Made by a program: the position numbers and the translations under genes. The notes beneath the pieces were generated by a model. It saw only the letters and a program-made list of their open reading frames with translations. It had not been told where the DNA came from and made no database searches. Positions 9,999 to 22,413 of a stretch of 64,000 nt of DNA are shown piece after piece (position 1 is the stretch's first letter; each line of letters opens with the position of its first letter). The stretch spans positions 744,001 to 808,000 of the forward strand of contig NW_026291792.1 in the NCBI RefSeq assembly GCF_023091745.1, read 5' to 3'. The stretch comes from Budorcas taxicolor (Eukaryota > Chordata > Mammalia > Artiodactyla > Bovidae).

Positions 9999-12900
9999 GG
10001 GGCTGCTTCCCCTGAGCTGGGGCTGTGGGCGGGAGCCCAGACACGCAGGGGCAGCCCCAACCTCCTGCACACGTCTCTGCAGGGGAGGAGAGCACTCGGG
10101 AAATGACGTCTGTCAGGCACCTTCTGGGCGCTCACGGAGTCAGCATCCGGGTGTGTGGGGCTGCAGACCCCAGCCAGGGGCCCTGGGAGCCTGGTGCTCT
10201 CCGTGCTGTGCTTAGTCTGGAAGGCCGAGCAGCCGCTGTAAGAGCCCTGCAGTTGCCATTCCCTGCCCTATGACAGAGCTCTCACTGCTGGAGCCCTTGG
10301 CAGTGTGCAACACACCGGCCTCTAAAGCCACTGCAAGGATGCCCGGGGACTAGGTGCAAAGGCAAGGCAGGAGTGGAGCCGAGGCCAGAAAGGCGCCAGT
10401 AGCGTCTCCCAGTCTCGCGCAGCCTGCTCCTGCCTGGTCAGGAAGCCTAGACGCGAGGCAAGTCTGGGCAAGGCTCGCCCAGGGCAGAGCAGCCCCACGC
10501 CAGCAACTCTGCCAGATCTGGCCTCTGAGCAGAGCTGGAGCTCTGCCGTCCTGGAGGCGCACTGGGCTCCGGCCAAGAAGTGATCGCAGCCGCACGCAGC
10601 TGGGCTGCCTCCTCTTCCCCCGAGGAGGCTCGCTTCCCGCATGCTGTGCACTAGGCTTCCAGGCGGGGGCGCCCCGCGCTTCCTGCAGGTCTCGGCTCAG
10701 GGGCTGCTTCCCCTGAGCTGGGGCTGTGGGCGGGAGCCCAGACACGCAGGGGCAGGCCCCAACCACCTGCACAGGTCTCTGCTGGGGAGGAGAGCCCCAG
10801 GGAAATGACGTCTGTCAGGCAAATTCCGGGTGCCCACGGAGTCAGCCTCCGGGTGTGTGGGGCTGCAGACCACAGCCAGGGGACCTGGGAGCCTTGTGCT
10901 CTCGGTGCGGCGGTGAGTCTGGGCGGCCAAGCAACCGCTGGAGGAGCCCTGCACTTGCCCTCCCCTTCCTCTAATAGAGCCCTCACAGCTGGAGCGCTGG
11001 CAGGGTGCAAGCCACCGACCCCAAAGCCGTCCCCAAGGACGCCTGGGGCCTGGCTGCAAAGGCAAGCCAGGAGCCGAGCTGAGGCCAGGAAGGCGCCAGT
11101 GGCCTCTCCCAACATCGCACAGCCTGCTCCTTCCTGGGCAGGAAGGCTAGCAGCGAGGCAAGCCTGGGCGACTCTCGCCCACGACAGAGCTGCCTCGCTC
11201 AAGCAACTTGACTAGATCCGGCCTCTGAGAAGAGCTGGAGCTCTGCGGTACTGGACGCGCACTCGGCTCCGCCCAAGCAGGGATTGCAGCTGCAAGCGGC
11301 TTGGCTCCCTCGACTCTTCCCAAGGAGGCTCGCGTCCCCGCGAACTGTGCACGTGGCTTCCAGGCAGGGACGCCCCGCGCCTCCTGCAGGTCTTGGCTCA
11401 GGGGCTGCTTCCACTGAGCTGGGGCTGTGGGCGGGAGCCCAGACACACAGGGGCAGCCCCAACCTCCTGCACACGTCTCTGCAGGGGAGGAGAGCACTCG
11501 GGAAATGACGACGGTCAGGCACCTTCTGGGCGCTCACGGAGTCAGCATCCGGGTGTGTGGGGCTGCAGACCCCAGCCAGGGGCCCTGGGAGCCTGGTGAT
11601 CTCCGTGCTGTGCTTAGTCTGGAAGGGGGAGCAACCGCTGGAGGAGCCCTGCAGTTGCCATTCCCTGCCCTATGACAGAGCTCTCACTGCTGGAGCCCTT
11701 GGCAGTGTGCAACACACCGGCCCCTAAATCCAGTGCAAGACGCCTGGGGACTAGGTGCAAAGGCAAGGCAGGAGTGGAGCCGAGGCCAGGAAGGCGCCAG
11801 TAGCGTCTCCCAGTCTCGCGCAGCATGCTCCTTCCTGGTCAGGAAGCCTAGACGCGAGGCAAGTCTGGGCAAGGCTCGCCCAGGGCAGAGCAGCCCCACG
11901 CCAGCAACTCTGCCAGATCTGGCCTCTGAGCAGAGCTGGAGCTCTGCTGTCCTGGAGGCGCACTGGGCTCCGGCCAAGAAGTGATCGCAGCCGCACGCAG
12001 CTGGGCTGCCTCCTCTTCCCCCAAGGAGGCTCGCTTCCCGCATGCTGTGCACTAGGCTTCCAGGCGGGGGCGCCCCGCGCTTCCTGCAGGTCTCGGCTCA
12101 GGGGCTGCTTCCCCTGAGCTGGGGCTGTGGGCGGGAGCCCAGACACGCAGGGGCAGGCCCCAACCACCTGCACACGTCTCTGCTGGGGAGGAGAGCCCCA
12201 GGGAAATGACGTCTGTCAGGCAAATTCCGGGTGCCCACGGATTCAGCCTCCGGGTGTGTGGGGCTGCAGACCACAGCCAGGGGACCTGGGAGCCTTGTGC
12301 TCTCGGTGCGGCGCTGAGTCTGGGCGGCCAAGCAACCGCTGGAGGAGCCCTGCACTTGCCCTCCCCTTCCTCTAATAGAGCCCTCACAGCTGGAGCGCTG
12401 GCAGGGTGCAAGCCACCGACCCCAAAGCCGTCCCCAAGGACGCCTGGGGCCTGGCTGCAAAGGCAAGGCAGGAGCGGAGCTGAGGCCAGGAAGGCGCCAG
12501 TGGCCTCTCCCAGCATCGCACAGCCTGCTCCTTCCTGGGCAGGAAGGCTAGCAGCGAGGCAAGCCTGGGCGACTCTCGCCCACGACAGAGCTGCCTCGCT
12601 CAAGCAACTTGACTAGATCCGGCCTCTGAGAAGAGCTGGAGCTCTGCGGTACTGGACGCGCACTCGGCTCCGCCCAAGCAGGGATTGCAGCTGCAAGCGG
12701 CTTGGCTCCCTCGACTCTTCCCAAGGAGGCTCGCGTCCCCGCGAACTGTACACGTGCCTTCCAGGCAGGGACGCCCCGCGCCTCCTCAGGTCTTGACTCA
12801 GGGGCTGCTTCCCCTGAGCTGGGGCTGTGGGCGGGAGCCCAGACACGCAGGGGCAGCCCCAACCTCCTGCACACGTCTCTGCAGGGGAGGAGAGCCCCAG

Positions 12901-14013
12901 GGAAATGACGTCTGTCAGGCAAATTCCGGGTGCCCACGGAGTCAGCCTCCGGGTGTGTGGGGCTGCAGACCCCAGCCAGGGGCCCTGGGAGCCTGGTGCT
13001 CTCCGTGCTGTGCTTAGTCTGGAAGGCCGAGCAGCCGCTGTAAGAGCCCTGCAGTTGCCATTCCCTGCCCTATGACAGAGCTCTCACTGCTGGAGCCCTT
13101 GGCAGTGTGCAACACACCGGCCTCTAAAGCCACTGCAAGGATGCCCGGGGACTAGGTGCAAAGGCAAGGCAGGAGTGGAGCCGAGGCCAGAAAGGTGCCA
13201 GTAGCGTCTCCCAGTCTCGCGCAGCCTGCTCCTGCCTGGTCAGGAAGCCTAGACGCGAGGCAAGTCTGGGCAAGGCTCGCCCAGGGCAGAGCAGCCCCAC
13301 GCCAGCAACTCTGCCAGATCTGGCCTCTGAGCAGAGCTGGAGCTCTGCCGTCCTGGAGGCGCACTGGGCTCCGGCCAAGAAGTGATCGCAGCCGCACGCA
13401 GCTGGGCTGCCTCCTCTTCCCCCGGGGAGGCTCGCTTCCCGCATGCTGTGCACTAGGCTTCCAGGCGGGGGCGCCCCGCGCTTCCTGCAGGTCTCGGCTC
13501 AGGGGCTGCTTCCCCTGAGCTGGGGCTGTGGGCGGGAGCCAGACACGCAGGGGCAGGCCCCAACCACCTGCACACGTCTCTGCTGGGGAGGAGAGCCCCA
13601 GGGAAATGACGTCTGTCAGGCAAATTCCGGGTGCCCACGGATTCAGCCTCCGGGTGTGTGGGGCTGCAGACAACAGCCAGGGGACCTGGGAGCCTTGTGC
13701 TCTCGGTGCGGCGCTGAGTCTGGGCGGCCAAGCAACCGCTGGAGGAGCCCTGCACTTGCCCTCCCCTTCCTCTAATAGAGCCCTCACAGCTGGAGCGCTG
13801 GCAGGGTCCAAGCCACCGACCCCAAAGCCGTCCCCAAGGACGCCTGGGGCCTGGCTGCAAAGGCAAGGCAGGAGCGGAGCTGAGGCCAGGAAGGCGCCAG
13901 TGGCCTCTCCCAGCATCGCACAGCCTGCTCCTTCCTGGGCAGGAAGGCTAGCAGCGAGGCAAGCCTGGGCGACTCTCGCCCACGACAGAGCTGCCTCGCT
14001 CAAGCAACTTGAC

Positions 14014-14710
14014 TAGATCCGGCCTCTGAGAAGAGCTGGAGCTCTGCGGTACTGGACGCGCACTCGGCTCCGCCCAAGCAGGGATTGCAGCTGCAAGCGG
14101 CTTGGCTCCCTCGACTCTTCCCAAGGAGGCTCGCGTCCCCGCGAACTGTGCACGTGCCTTCCAGGCAGGGACGCCCAGCGCCTCCTCAGGTCTTGACTCA
14201 GGGGCTGCTTCCCCTGAGCTGGGGCTGTGGGCGGGAGCCCAGACACGCAGGGGCAGCCCCAACCTCCTGCACACGTCTCTGCAGGGGAGGAGAGCCCCAG
14301 GGAAATGACGTCTGTCAGGCAAATTCCGGGTGCCCACGGAGTCAGCCTCCGGGTGTGTGGGGCTGCAGACCACAGCCAGGGGACCTGGGAGCCTTGTGCT
14401 CTCGGTGCGGCGCTGAGTCTGGGCGGCCAAGCAACCGCTGGAGGAGCCCTGCACTTGCCCTCCCCTTCTCTAATAGAGCCCTCACAGCTGGAGCGCTGGC
14501 AGGGTGCAAGCCACCGACCCCAAAGCCGTCCCAAGGACGCCTGGGGCCTGGCTGCAAAGGCAAGGCAGGAGCGGAGCTGAGGACAGGAAGGCGCCAGTGG
14601 CCTCTCCCAGCATCGCACAGCCTGCTCCTTCCTGGGCAGGAAGGCTAGCAGCGAGGCAAGCCTGGGCGACTCTCGCCCACGACAGAGCTGCCTCGCGCAA
14701 GCAACTTGAC
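14014..14710 (+). repeat. A/B hybrid monomer
   Basis: It starts as alpha A and changes to B between 14284 and 14295, just before the 'ccccaggg' B signature, then ends with the B tail. The next monomer is A again, so the ABAB phase is broken here by one monomer. Small deletions near 14467 and 14531 make it 697 bases. Equivalent hybrids lie at 20314, 25216 and 55359. Confidence 0.88.
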
Positions 14711-16110
14711 AGATCCGGCCTCTGAGAAGAGCTGGAGCTCTGCGGTACTGGACGCGCACTCGGCTCCGCCCAAGCAGGGATTGCAGCTGCAAGCGGCTTG
14801 GCTCCCTCGACTCTTCCCAAGGAGGCTCGCGTCCCCGCGAACTGTGAACGTGGCTTCCAGGCAGGGACGCCCCCGTGCCTCCTGCAGGTCTTGGCTCAGG
14901 GGCTGCTTCCCCTGAGCTGGGGCTTTGGGCGGGAGCCCAGACACGCAGGGGCAGCCCCAACCTCCTGCACACGTCTCTGCAGGGGAGGAGAGCACTCGGG
15001 AAATGACGTCTGTCAGGCACCTTCGGGGCGCTCACGGAGTCAGCATCCGGGTGTGTGGGGCTGCAGACCCCAGCCAGGGGCCCTGGGAGCCTGGTGCTCT
15101 CCGTGCTGTGCTTAGTCTGGAAGGCCGAGCAGCCGCTGTAAGAGCCCTGCAGTTGCCATTCCCTGCCCTATGACAGAGCTCTCACTGCTGGAGCCCTTGG
15201 CAGTGTGCAACACACCGGCCTCTAAAGCCACTGCAAGGATGCCCGGGGACTAGGTGCAAAGGCAAGGCAGGAGTGGAGCCGAGGCCAGGAAGGCGCCAGT
15301 AGCGTCTCCCAGTCTCGCGCAGCCTGCTCCTGCCTGGTCAGGAAGCCTAGACGCGAGGCAAGTCTGGGCAAGGCTCGCCCAGGGCAGAGCAGCCCCACGC
15401 CAGCAACTCTGCCAGATCTGGCCTCTGAGCAGAGCTGGAGCTCTGCCGTCCTGGAGGCGCACTGGGCTCCGGCCAAGAAGTGATCGCAGCCGCACGCAGC
15501 TGGGCTGCCTCCTCTTCCCCCGAGGAGGCTCGCTTCCCGCATGCTGTGCACTAGGCTTCCAGGCGGGGGCGCCCCGCGCTTCCTGCAGGTCTCGGCTCAG
15601 GGGCTGCTTCCCCTGAGCTGGGGCTGTGGGCGGGAGCCCAGACACGCAGGGGCAGGCCCCAACCACCTGCACACGTCTCTGGGGGAGGAGAGCCCCAGGG
15701 AAATGACGTCTGTCAGGCAAATTCCGGGTGCCCACGGAGTCAGCCTCCGGGTGTGTGGGGCTGCAGACCACAGCCAGGGGACCTGGGAGCCTTGTGCTCT
15801 CGGTGCGGCGGTGAGTCTGGGCGGCCAAGCAACCGCTGGAGGAGCCCTGCACTTGCCCTCCCCTTCCTCTAATAGAGCCCTCACAGCTGGAGCGCTGGCA
15901 GGGTGCAAGCCACCGACCCCAAAGCCGTCCCCAAGGACGCCTGGGGCCTGGCTGCAAAGGCAAGCCAGGAGCGGAGCTGAGGCCAGGAAGGCGCCAGTGG
16001 CCTCTCCCAGCATCGCACAGCCTGCTCCTTCCTGGGCAGGAAGGCTAGCAGCGAGGCAAGCCTGGGCGACTCTCGCCCACGACAGAGCTGCCTCGCTCAA
16101 GCAACTTGAC

Positions 16111-19100
16111 TAGATCCGGCCTCTGAGAAGAGCTGGAGCTCTGCGGTACTGGACGCGCACTCGGCTCCGCCCAAGCAGGGATTGCAGCTGCAAGCGGCTT
16201 GGCTCCCTCGACTCTTCCCAAGGAGGCTCGCGTCCCCGCGAACTGTGCACGTGCCTTCCAGGCAGGGACGCCCCGCGCCTCCTCAGGTCTTGACTCAGGG
16301 GCTTCTTCCCCTGAGCTGGGGCTGTGGGCGGGAGCCCAGACACGCAGGGGCAGCCCCAACCTCCTGCACACGTCTCTGCAGGGGAGGAGAGCACTCGGGA
16401 AATGACGTCTGTCAGGCACCTTCTGGGCGCTCACGGAGTCAGCATCCGGGTGTGTGGGGCTGCAGACCACAGCCAGGGGCCCTGGGAGCCTGGTGCTCTC
16501 CGTGCTTTGCTTAGTCTGGAAGGCCGAGCAGCCGCTGTAAGAGCCCTGCAGTTGCCATTCCCTGCCCTATGACAGAGCTCTCACTGCTGGAGCCCTTGGC
16601 AGTGTGCAACACACCGGCCTCTAAAGCCACTGCAAGGATGCCCGGGGACTAGGTGCAAAGGCAAGGCAGGAGTGGAGCCGAGGCCAGAAAGGTGCCAGTA
16701 GCGTCTCCCAGTCTCGCGCAGCCTGCTCCTGCCTGGTCAGGAAGCCTAGACGCGAGGCAAGTCTGGGCAAGGCTCGCCCAGGGCAGAGCAGCCCCACGCC
16801 AGCAACTCTGCCAGATCTGGCCTCTGAGCAGAGCTGGAGCTCTGCCGTCCTGGAGGCGCACTGGGCTCCGGCCAAGAAGTGATCGCAGCCGCACGCAGCT
16901 GGGCTGCCTCCTCTTCCCCCGAGGAGGCTCGCTTCCCGCATGCTGTGCACTAGGCTTCCAGGCGGGGGCGCCCCGCGCTTCCTGCAGGTCTCGGCTCAGG
17001 GGCTGCTTCCCCTGAGCTGGGGCTGTGGGCGGGAGCCCAGACACGCAGGGGCAGGCCCCAACCACCTGCACACGTCTCTGCTGGGGAGGAGAGCCCCAGG
17101 GAAATGACGTCTGTCAGGCAAATTCCGGGTGCCCACGGAGTCAGCCTCCGGGTGTGTGGGGCTGCAGACCACAGCCAGGGGACCTGGGAGCCTTGTGCTC
17201 TCGGTGCGGCGGTGAGTCTGGGCGGCCAAGCAACCGCTGGAGGAGCCCTGCACTTGCCCTCCCCTTCCTCTAATAGAGCCCTCACAGCTGGAGCGCTGGC
17301 AGGGTGCAAGCCACCGACCCCAAAGCCGTCCCCAAGGACGCCTGGGGCCTGGCTGCAAAGGCAAGCCAGGAGCGGAGCTGAGGCCAGGAAGGCGCCAGTG
17401 GCCTCTCCCAGCATCGCACAGCCTGCTCCTTCCTGGGCAGGAAGGCTAGCAGCGAGGCAAGCCTGGGCGACTCTCGCCCACGACAGAGCTGCCTCGCTCA
17501 AGCAACTTGACTAGATCCGGCCTCTGAGAAGAGCTGGAGCTCTGCGGTACTGGACGCGCACTCGGCTCCGCCCAAGCAGGGATTGCAGCTGCAAGCGGCT
17601 TGGCTCCCTCGACTCTTCCCAAGGAGGCTCGCGTCCCCGCGAACTGTGCACGTGGCTTCCAGGCAGGGACGCCCCGCGCCTCCTGCAGGTCTTGGCTCAG
17701 GGGCTGCTTCCACTGAGCTGGGGCTGTGGGCGGGAGCCCAGACACACAGGGGCAGCCCCAACCTCCTGCACACGTCTCTGCAGGGGAGGAGAGCACTCGG
17801 GAAATGACGACGGTCAGGCACCTTCTGGGCGCTCACGGAGTCAGCATCCGGGTGTGTGGGGCTGCAGACCCCAGCCAGGGGCCCTGGGAGCCTGGTGATC
17901 TCCGTGCTGTGCTTAGTCTGGAAGGGGGAGCAACCGCTGGAGGAGCCCTGCAGTTGCCATTCCCTGCCCTATGACAGAGCTCTCACTGCTGGAGCCCTTG
18001 GCAGTGTGCAACACACCGGCCCCTAAATCCAGTGCAAGACGCCTGGGGACTAGGTGCAAAGGCAAGGCAGGAGTGGAGCCGAGGCCAGAAAGGCGCCAGT
18101 AGCGTCTCCCAGTCTCGCGCAGCCTGCTCCTGCCTGGTCAGGAAGCCTAGACGCGAGGCAAGTCTGGGCAAGGCTCGCCCAGGGCAGAGCAGCCCCACGC
18201 CAGCAACTCTGCCAGATCTGGCCTCTGAGCAGAGCTGGAGCTCTGCCGTCCTGGAGGCGCACTGGGCTCCGGCCAAGAAGTGATCGCAGCCGCACGCAGC
18301 TGGGCTGCCTCCTCTTCCCCCGAGGAGGCTCGCTTCCCGCATGCTGTGCACTAGGCTTCCAGGCGGGGGCGCCCCGCGCTTCCTGCAGGTCTCGGCTCAG
18401 GGGCTGCTTCCCCTGAGCTGGGGCTGTGGGCGGGAGCCCAGACACGCAGGGGCAGGCCCCAACCACCTGCACACGTCTCTGCTGGGGAGGAGAGCCCCAG
18501 GGAAATGACGTCTGTCAGGCAAATTCCGGGTGCCCACGGATTCAGCCTCCGGGTGTGTGGGGCTGCAGACCACAGCCAGGGGACCTGGGAGCCTTGTGCT
18601 CTCGGTGCGGCGCTGAGTCTGGGCGGCCAAGCAACCGCTGGAGGAGCCCTGCACTTGCCCTCCCCTTCCTCTAATAGAGCCCTCACAGCTGGAGCGCTGG
18701 CAGGGTGCAAGCCACCGACCCCAAAGCCGTCCCCAAGGACGCCTGGGGCCTGGCTGCAAAGGCAAGGCAGGAGCGGAGCTGAGGCCAGGAAGGCGCCAGT
18801 GGCCTCTCCCAGCATCGCACAGCCTGCTCCTTCCTGGGCAGGAAGGCTAGCAGCGAGGCAAGCCTGGGCGACTCTCGCCCACGACAGAGCTGCCTCGCTC
18901 AAGCAACTTGACTAGATCCGGCCTCTGAGAAGAGCTGGAGCTCTGCGGTACTGGACGCGCACTCGGCTCCGCCCAAGCAGGGATTGCAGCTGCAAGCGGC
19001 TTGGCTCCCTCGACTCTTCCCAAGGAGGCTCGCGTCCCCGCGAACTGTGCACGTGCCTTCCAGGCAGGGACGCCCCGCGCCTCCTCAGGTCTTGACTCAG

Positions 19101-22100
19101 GGGCTGCTTCCCCTGAGCTGGGGCTGTGGGCGGGAGCCCAGACACGCAGGGGCAGCCCCAACCTCCTGCACACGTCTCTGCAGGGGAGGAGAGCACTCGG
19201 GAAATGACGTCTGTCAGGCACCTTCTGGGCGCTCACGGAGTCAGCATCCGGGTGTGTGGGGCTGCAGACCCCAGCCAGGGGCCCTGGGAGCCTGGTGCTC
19301 TCCGTGCTGTGCTTAGTCTGGAAGGCCGAGCAGCCGCTGTAAGAGCCCTGCAGTTGCCATTCCCTGCCCTATGACAGAGCTCTCACTGCTGGAGCCCTTG
19401 GCAGTGTGCAACACACCGGCCTCTAAAGCCACTGCAAGGATGCCCGGGGACTAGGTGCAAAGGCAAGGCAGGAGTGGAGCCGAGGCCAGAAAGGTGCCAG
19501 TAGCGTCTCCCAGTCTCGCGCAGCCTGCTCCTGCCTGGTCAGGAAGCCTAGACGCGAGGCAAGTCTGGGCAAGGCTCGCCCAGGGCAGAGCAGCCCCACG
19601 CCAGCAACTCTGCCAGATCTGGCCTCTGAGCAGAGCTGGAGCTCTGCCGTCCTGGAGGCGCACTGGGCTCCGGCCAAGAAGTGATCGCAGCCGCACGCAG
19701 CTGGGCTGCCTCCTCTTCCCCCGAGGAGGCTCGCTTCCCGCATGCTGTGCACTAGGCTTCCAGGCGGGGGCGCCCCGCGCTTCCTGCAGGTCTCGGCTCA
19801 GGGGCTGCTTCCCCTGAGCTGGGGCTGTGGGCGGGAGCCCAGACACGCAGGGGCAGGCCCCAACCACCTGCACACGTCTCTGCTGGGGAGGAGAGCCCCA
19901 GGGAAATGACGTCTGTCAGGCAAATTCCGGGTGCCCACGGATTCAGCCTCCGGGTGTGTGGGGCTGCAGACCACAGCCAGGGGACCTGGGAGCCTTGTGC
20001 TCTCGGTGCGGCGCTGAGTCTGGGCGGCCAAGCAACCGCTGGAGGAGCCCTGCACTTGCCCTCCCCTTCCTCTAATAGAGCCCTCACAGCTGGAGCGCTG
20101 GCAGGGTGCAAGCCACCGACCCCAAAGCCGTCCCCAAGGACGCCTGGGGCCTGGCTGCAAAGGCAAGGCAGGAGCGGAGCTGAGGCCAGGAAGGCGCCAG
20201 TGGCCTCTCCCAGCATCGCACAGCCTGCTCCTTCCTGGGCAGGAAGGCTAGCAGCGAGGCAAGCCTGGGCGACTCTCGCCCACGACAGAGCTGCCTCGCT
20301 CAAGCAACTTGACTAGATCCGGCCTCTGAGAAGAGCTGGAGCTCTGCGGTACTGGACGCGCACTCGGCTCCGCCCAAGCAGGGATTGCAGCTGCAAGCGG
20401 CTTGGCTCCCTCGACTCTTCCCAAGGAGGCTCGCGTCCCCGCGAACTGTGCACGTGCCTTCCAGGCAGGGACGCCCCGCGCCTCCTCAGGTCTTGACTCA
20501 GGGGCTGCTTCCCCTGAGCTGGGGCTGTGGGCGGGAGCCCAGACACGCAGGGGCAGCCCCAACCTCCTGCACACGTCTCTGCAGGGGAGGAGAGCCCCAG
20601 GGAAATGACGTCTGTCAGGCAAATTCCGGGTGCCCACGGAGTCAGCCTCCGGGTGTGTGGGGCTGCAGACCACAGCCAGGGGACCTGGGAGCCTTGTGCT
20701 CTCGGTGCGGCGCTGAGTCTGGGCGGCCAAGCAACCGCTGGAGGAGCCCTGCACTTGCCCTCCCCTTCCTCTAATAGAGCCCTCACAGCTGGAGCGCTGG
20801 CAGGGTGCAAGCCACCGACCCCAAAGCCGTCCCCAAGGACGCCTGGGGCCTGGCTGCAAAGGCAAGGCAGGAGCGGAGCTGAGGACAGGAAGGCGCCAGT
20901 GGCCTCTCCCAGCATCGCACAGCCTGCTCCTTCCTGGGCAGGAAGGCTAGCAGCGAGGCAAGCCTGGGCGACTCTCGCCCACGACAGAGCTGCCTCGCGC
21001 AAGCAACTTGACAGATCCGGCCTCTGAGAAGAGCTGGAGCTCTGCGGTACTGGACGCGCACTCGGCTCCGCCCAAGCAGGGATTGCAGCTGCAAGCGGCT
21101 TGGCTCCCTCGACTCTTCCCAAGGAGGCTCGCGTCCCCGCGAACTGTGAACGTGGCTTCCAGGCAGGGACGCCCCGTGCCTCCTGCAGGTCTTGGCTCAG
21201 GGGCTGCTTCCCCTGAGCTGGGGCTGTGGGCGGGAGCCCAGACACGCAGGGGCAGCCCCAACCTCCTGCACACGTCTCTGCAGGGGAGGAGAGCACTCGG
21301 GAAATGACGTCTGTCAGGCACCTTCGGGGCGCTCACGGAGTCAGCATCCGGGTGTGTGGGGCTGCAGACCCCAGCCAGGGGCCCTGGGAGCCTGGTGCTC
21401 TCCGTGCTGTGCTTAGTCTGGAAGGCCGAGCAGCCGCTGTAAGAGCCCTGCAGTTGCCATTCCCTGCCCTATGACAGAGCTCTCACTGCTGGAGCCCTTG
21501 GCAGTGTGCAACACACCGGCCTCTAAAGCCACTGCAAGGATGCCCGGGGACTAGGTGCAAAGGCAAGGCAGGAGTGGAGCCGAGGCCAGGAAGGCGCCAG
21601 TAGCGTCTCCCAGTCTCGCGCAGCCTGCTCCTGCCTGGTCAGGAAGCCTAGACGCGAGGCAAGTCTGGGCAAGGCTCGCCCAGGGCAGAGCAGCCCCACG
21701 CCAGCAACTCTGCCAGATCTGGCCTCTGAGCAGAGCTGGAGCTCTGCCGTCCTGGAGGCGCACTGGGCTCCGGCCAAGAAGTGATCGCAGCCGCACGCAG
21801 CTGGGCTGCCTCCTCTTCCCCCGAGGAGGCTCGCTTCCCGCATGCTGTGCACTAGGCTTCCAGGCGGGGGCGCCCCGCGCTTCCTGCAGGTCTCGGCTCA
21901 GGGGCTGCTTCCCCTGAGCTGGGGCTGTGGGCGGGAGCCCAGACACGCAGGGGCAGGCCCCAACCACCTGCACACGTCTCTGCTGGGGAGGAGAGCCCCA
22001 GGGAAATGACGTCTGTCAGGCAAATTCCGGGTGCCCACGGAGTCAGCCTCCGGGTGTGTGGGGCTGCAGACCACAGCCAGGGGACCTGGGAGCCTTGTGC

Positions 22101-22413
22101 TCTCGGTGCGGCGGTGAGTCTGGGCGGCCAAGCAACCGCTGGAGGAGCCCTGCACTTGCCCTCCCCTTCCTCTAATAGAGCCCTCACAGCTGGAGCGCTG
22201 GCAGGGTGCAAGCCACCGACCCCAAAGCCGTCCCCAAGGACGCCTGGGGCCTGGCTGCAAAGGCAAGGCAGGAGCGGAGCTGAGGCCAGGAAGGCGCCAG
22301 TGGCCTCTCCCAGCATCGCACAGCCTGCTCCTTCCTGGGCAGGAAGGCTAGCAGCGAGGCAAGCCTGGGCGACTCTCGCCCACGACAGAGCTGCCTCGCT
22401 CAAGCAACTTGAC
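16111..22413 (+). repeat. Nine-monomer HOR, copy 2 (6,303 bp)
   Basis: Order: alpha (16111), beta (17512), alpha (18913), hybrid monomer (20314-21012), gamma (21013-22413), each non-hybrid A followed by a B. Subtype order and most private substitutions match copy 1. The second alpha lacks the B patch seen in copy 1. From about 21096 onward this sequence is repeated at 51239. Confidence 0.88.
20314..21012 (+). repeat. A/B hybrid monomer
   Basis: Alpha-A head joined to a B tail at the same internal position as the hybrid at 14014, followed by a gamma A. The shared junction position shows these hybrids descend from a single fusion event. Confidence 0.87.

Larger units (their letters stand above)
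9812..16110 (+). repeat. Nine-monomer HOR, copy 1 (6,299 bp)
   Basis: Order: alpha-A B (9812), beta-A B (11213), alpha-A B (12614), A/B hybrid monomer (14014-14710), gamma-A B (14711-16110). Alpha A has 'cctcctcaggtcttgactc'; beta A has 'cttccactgagc'; gamma A has 'aactgtgaacgtgg' and 'caccttcggggcgc'. The same order of subtypes recurs at an offset of 6,299-6,303 bases in the next copy, which defines the HOR. One alpha monomer (12614) carries a short B patch near 12896-12947. Confidence 0.88.

Noticed and set aside
14013..15035. Minus-strand open frame of 340 codons across a hybrid monomer
   Set aside because: The frame is open because two diverged monomers and small indels happen to join without a stop. 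The same region is open in several other frames, the frame repeats with the satellite, and no protein domain, signal or codon bias is seen.
20313..21296. Minus-strand open frame of 327 codons, repeated at 25215 and 55358
   Set aside because: Recurrence follows the HOR and not selection on protein. High GC lowers stop frequency, and overlapping open frames lie on both strands.
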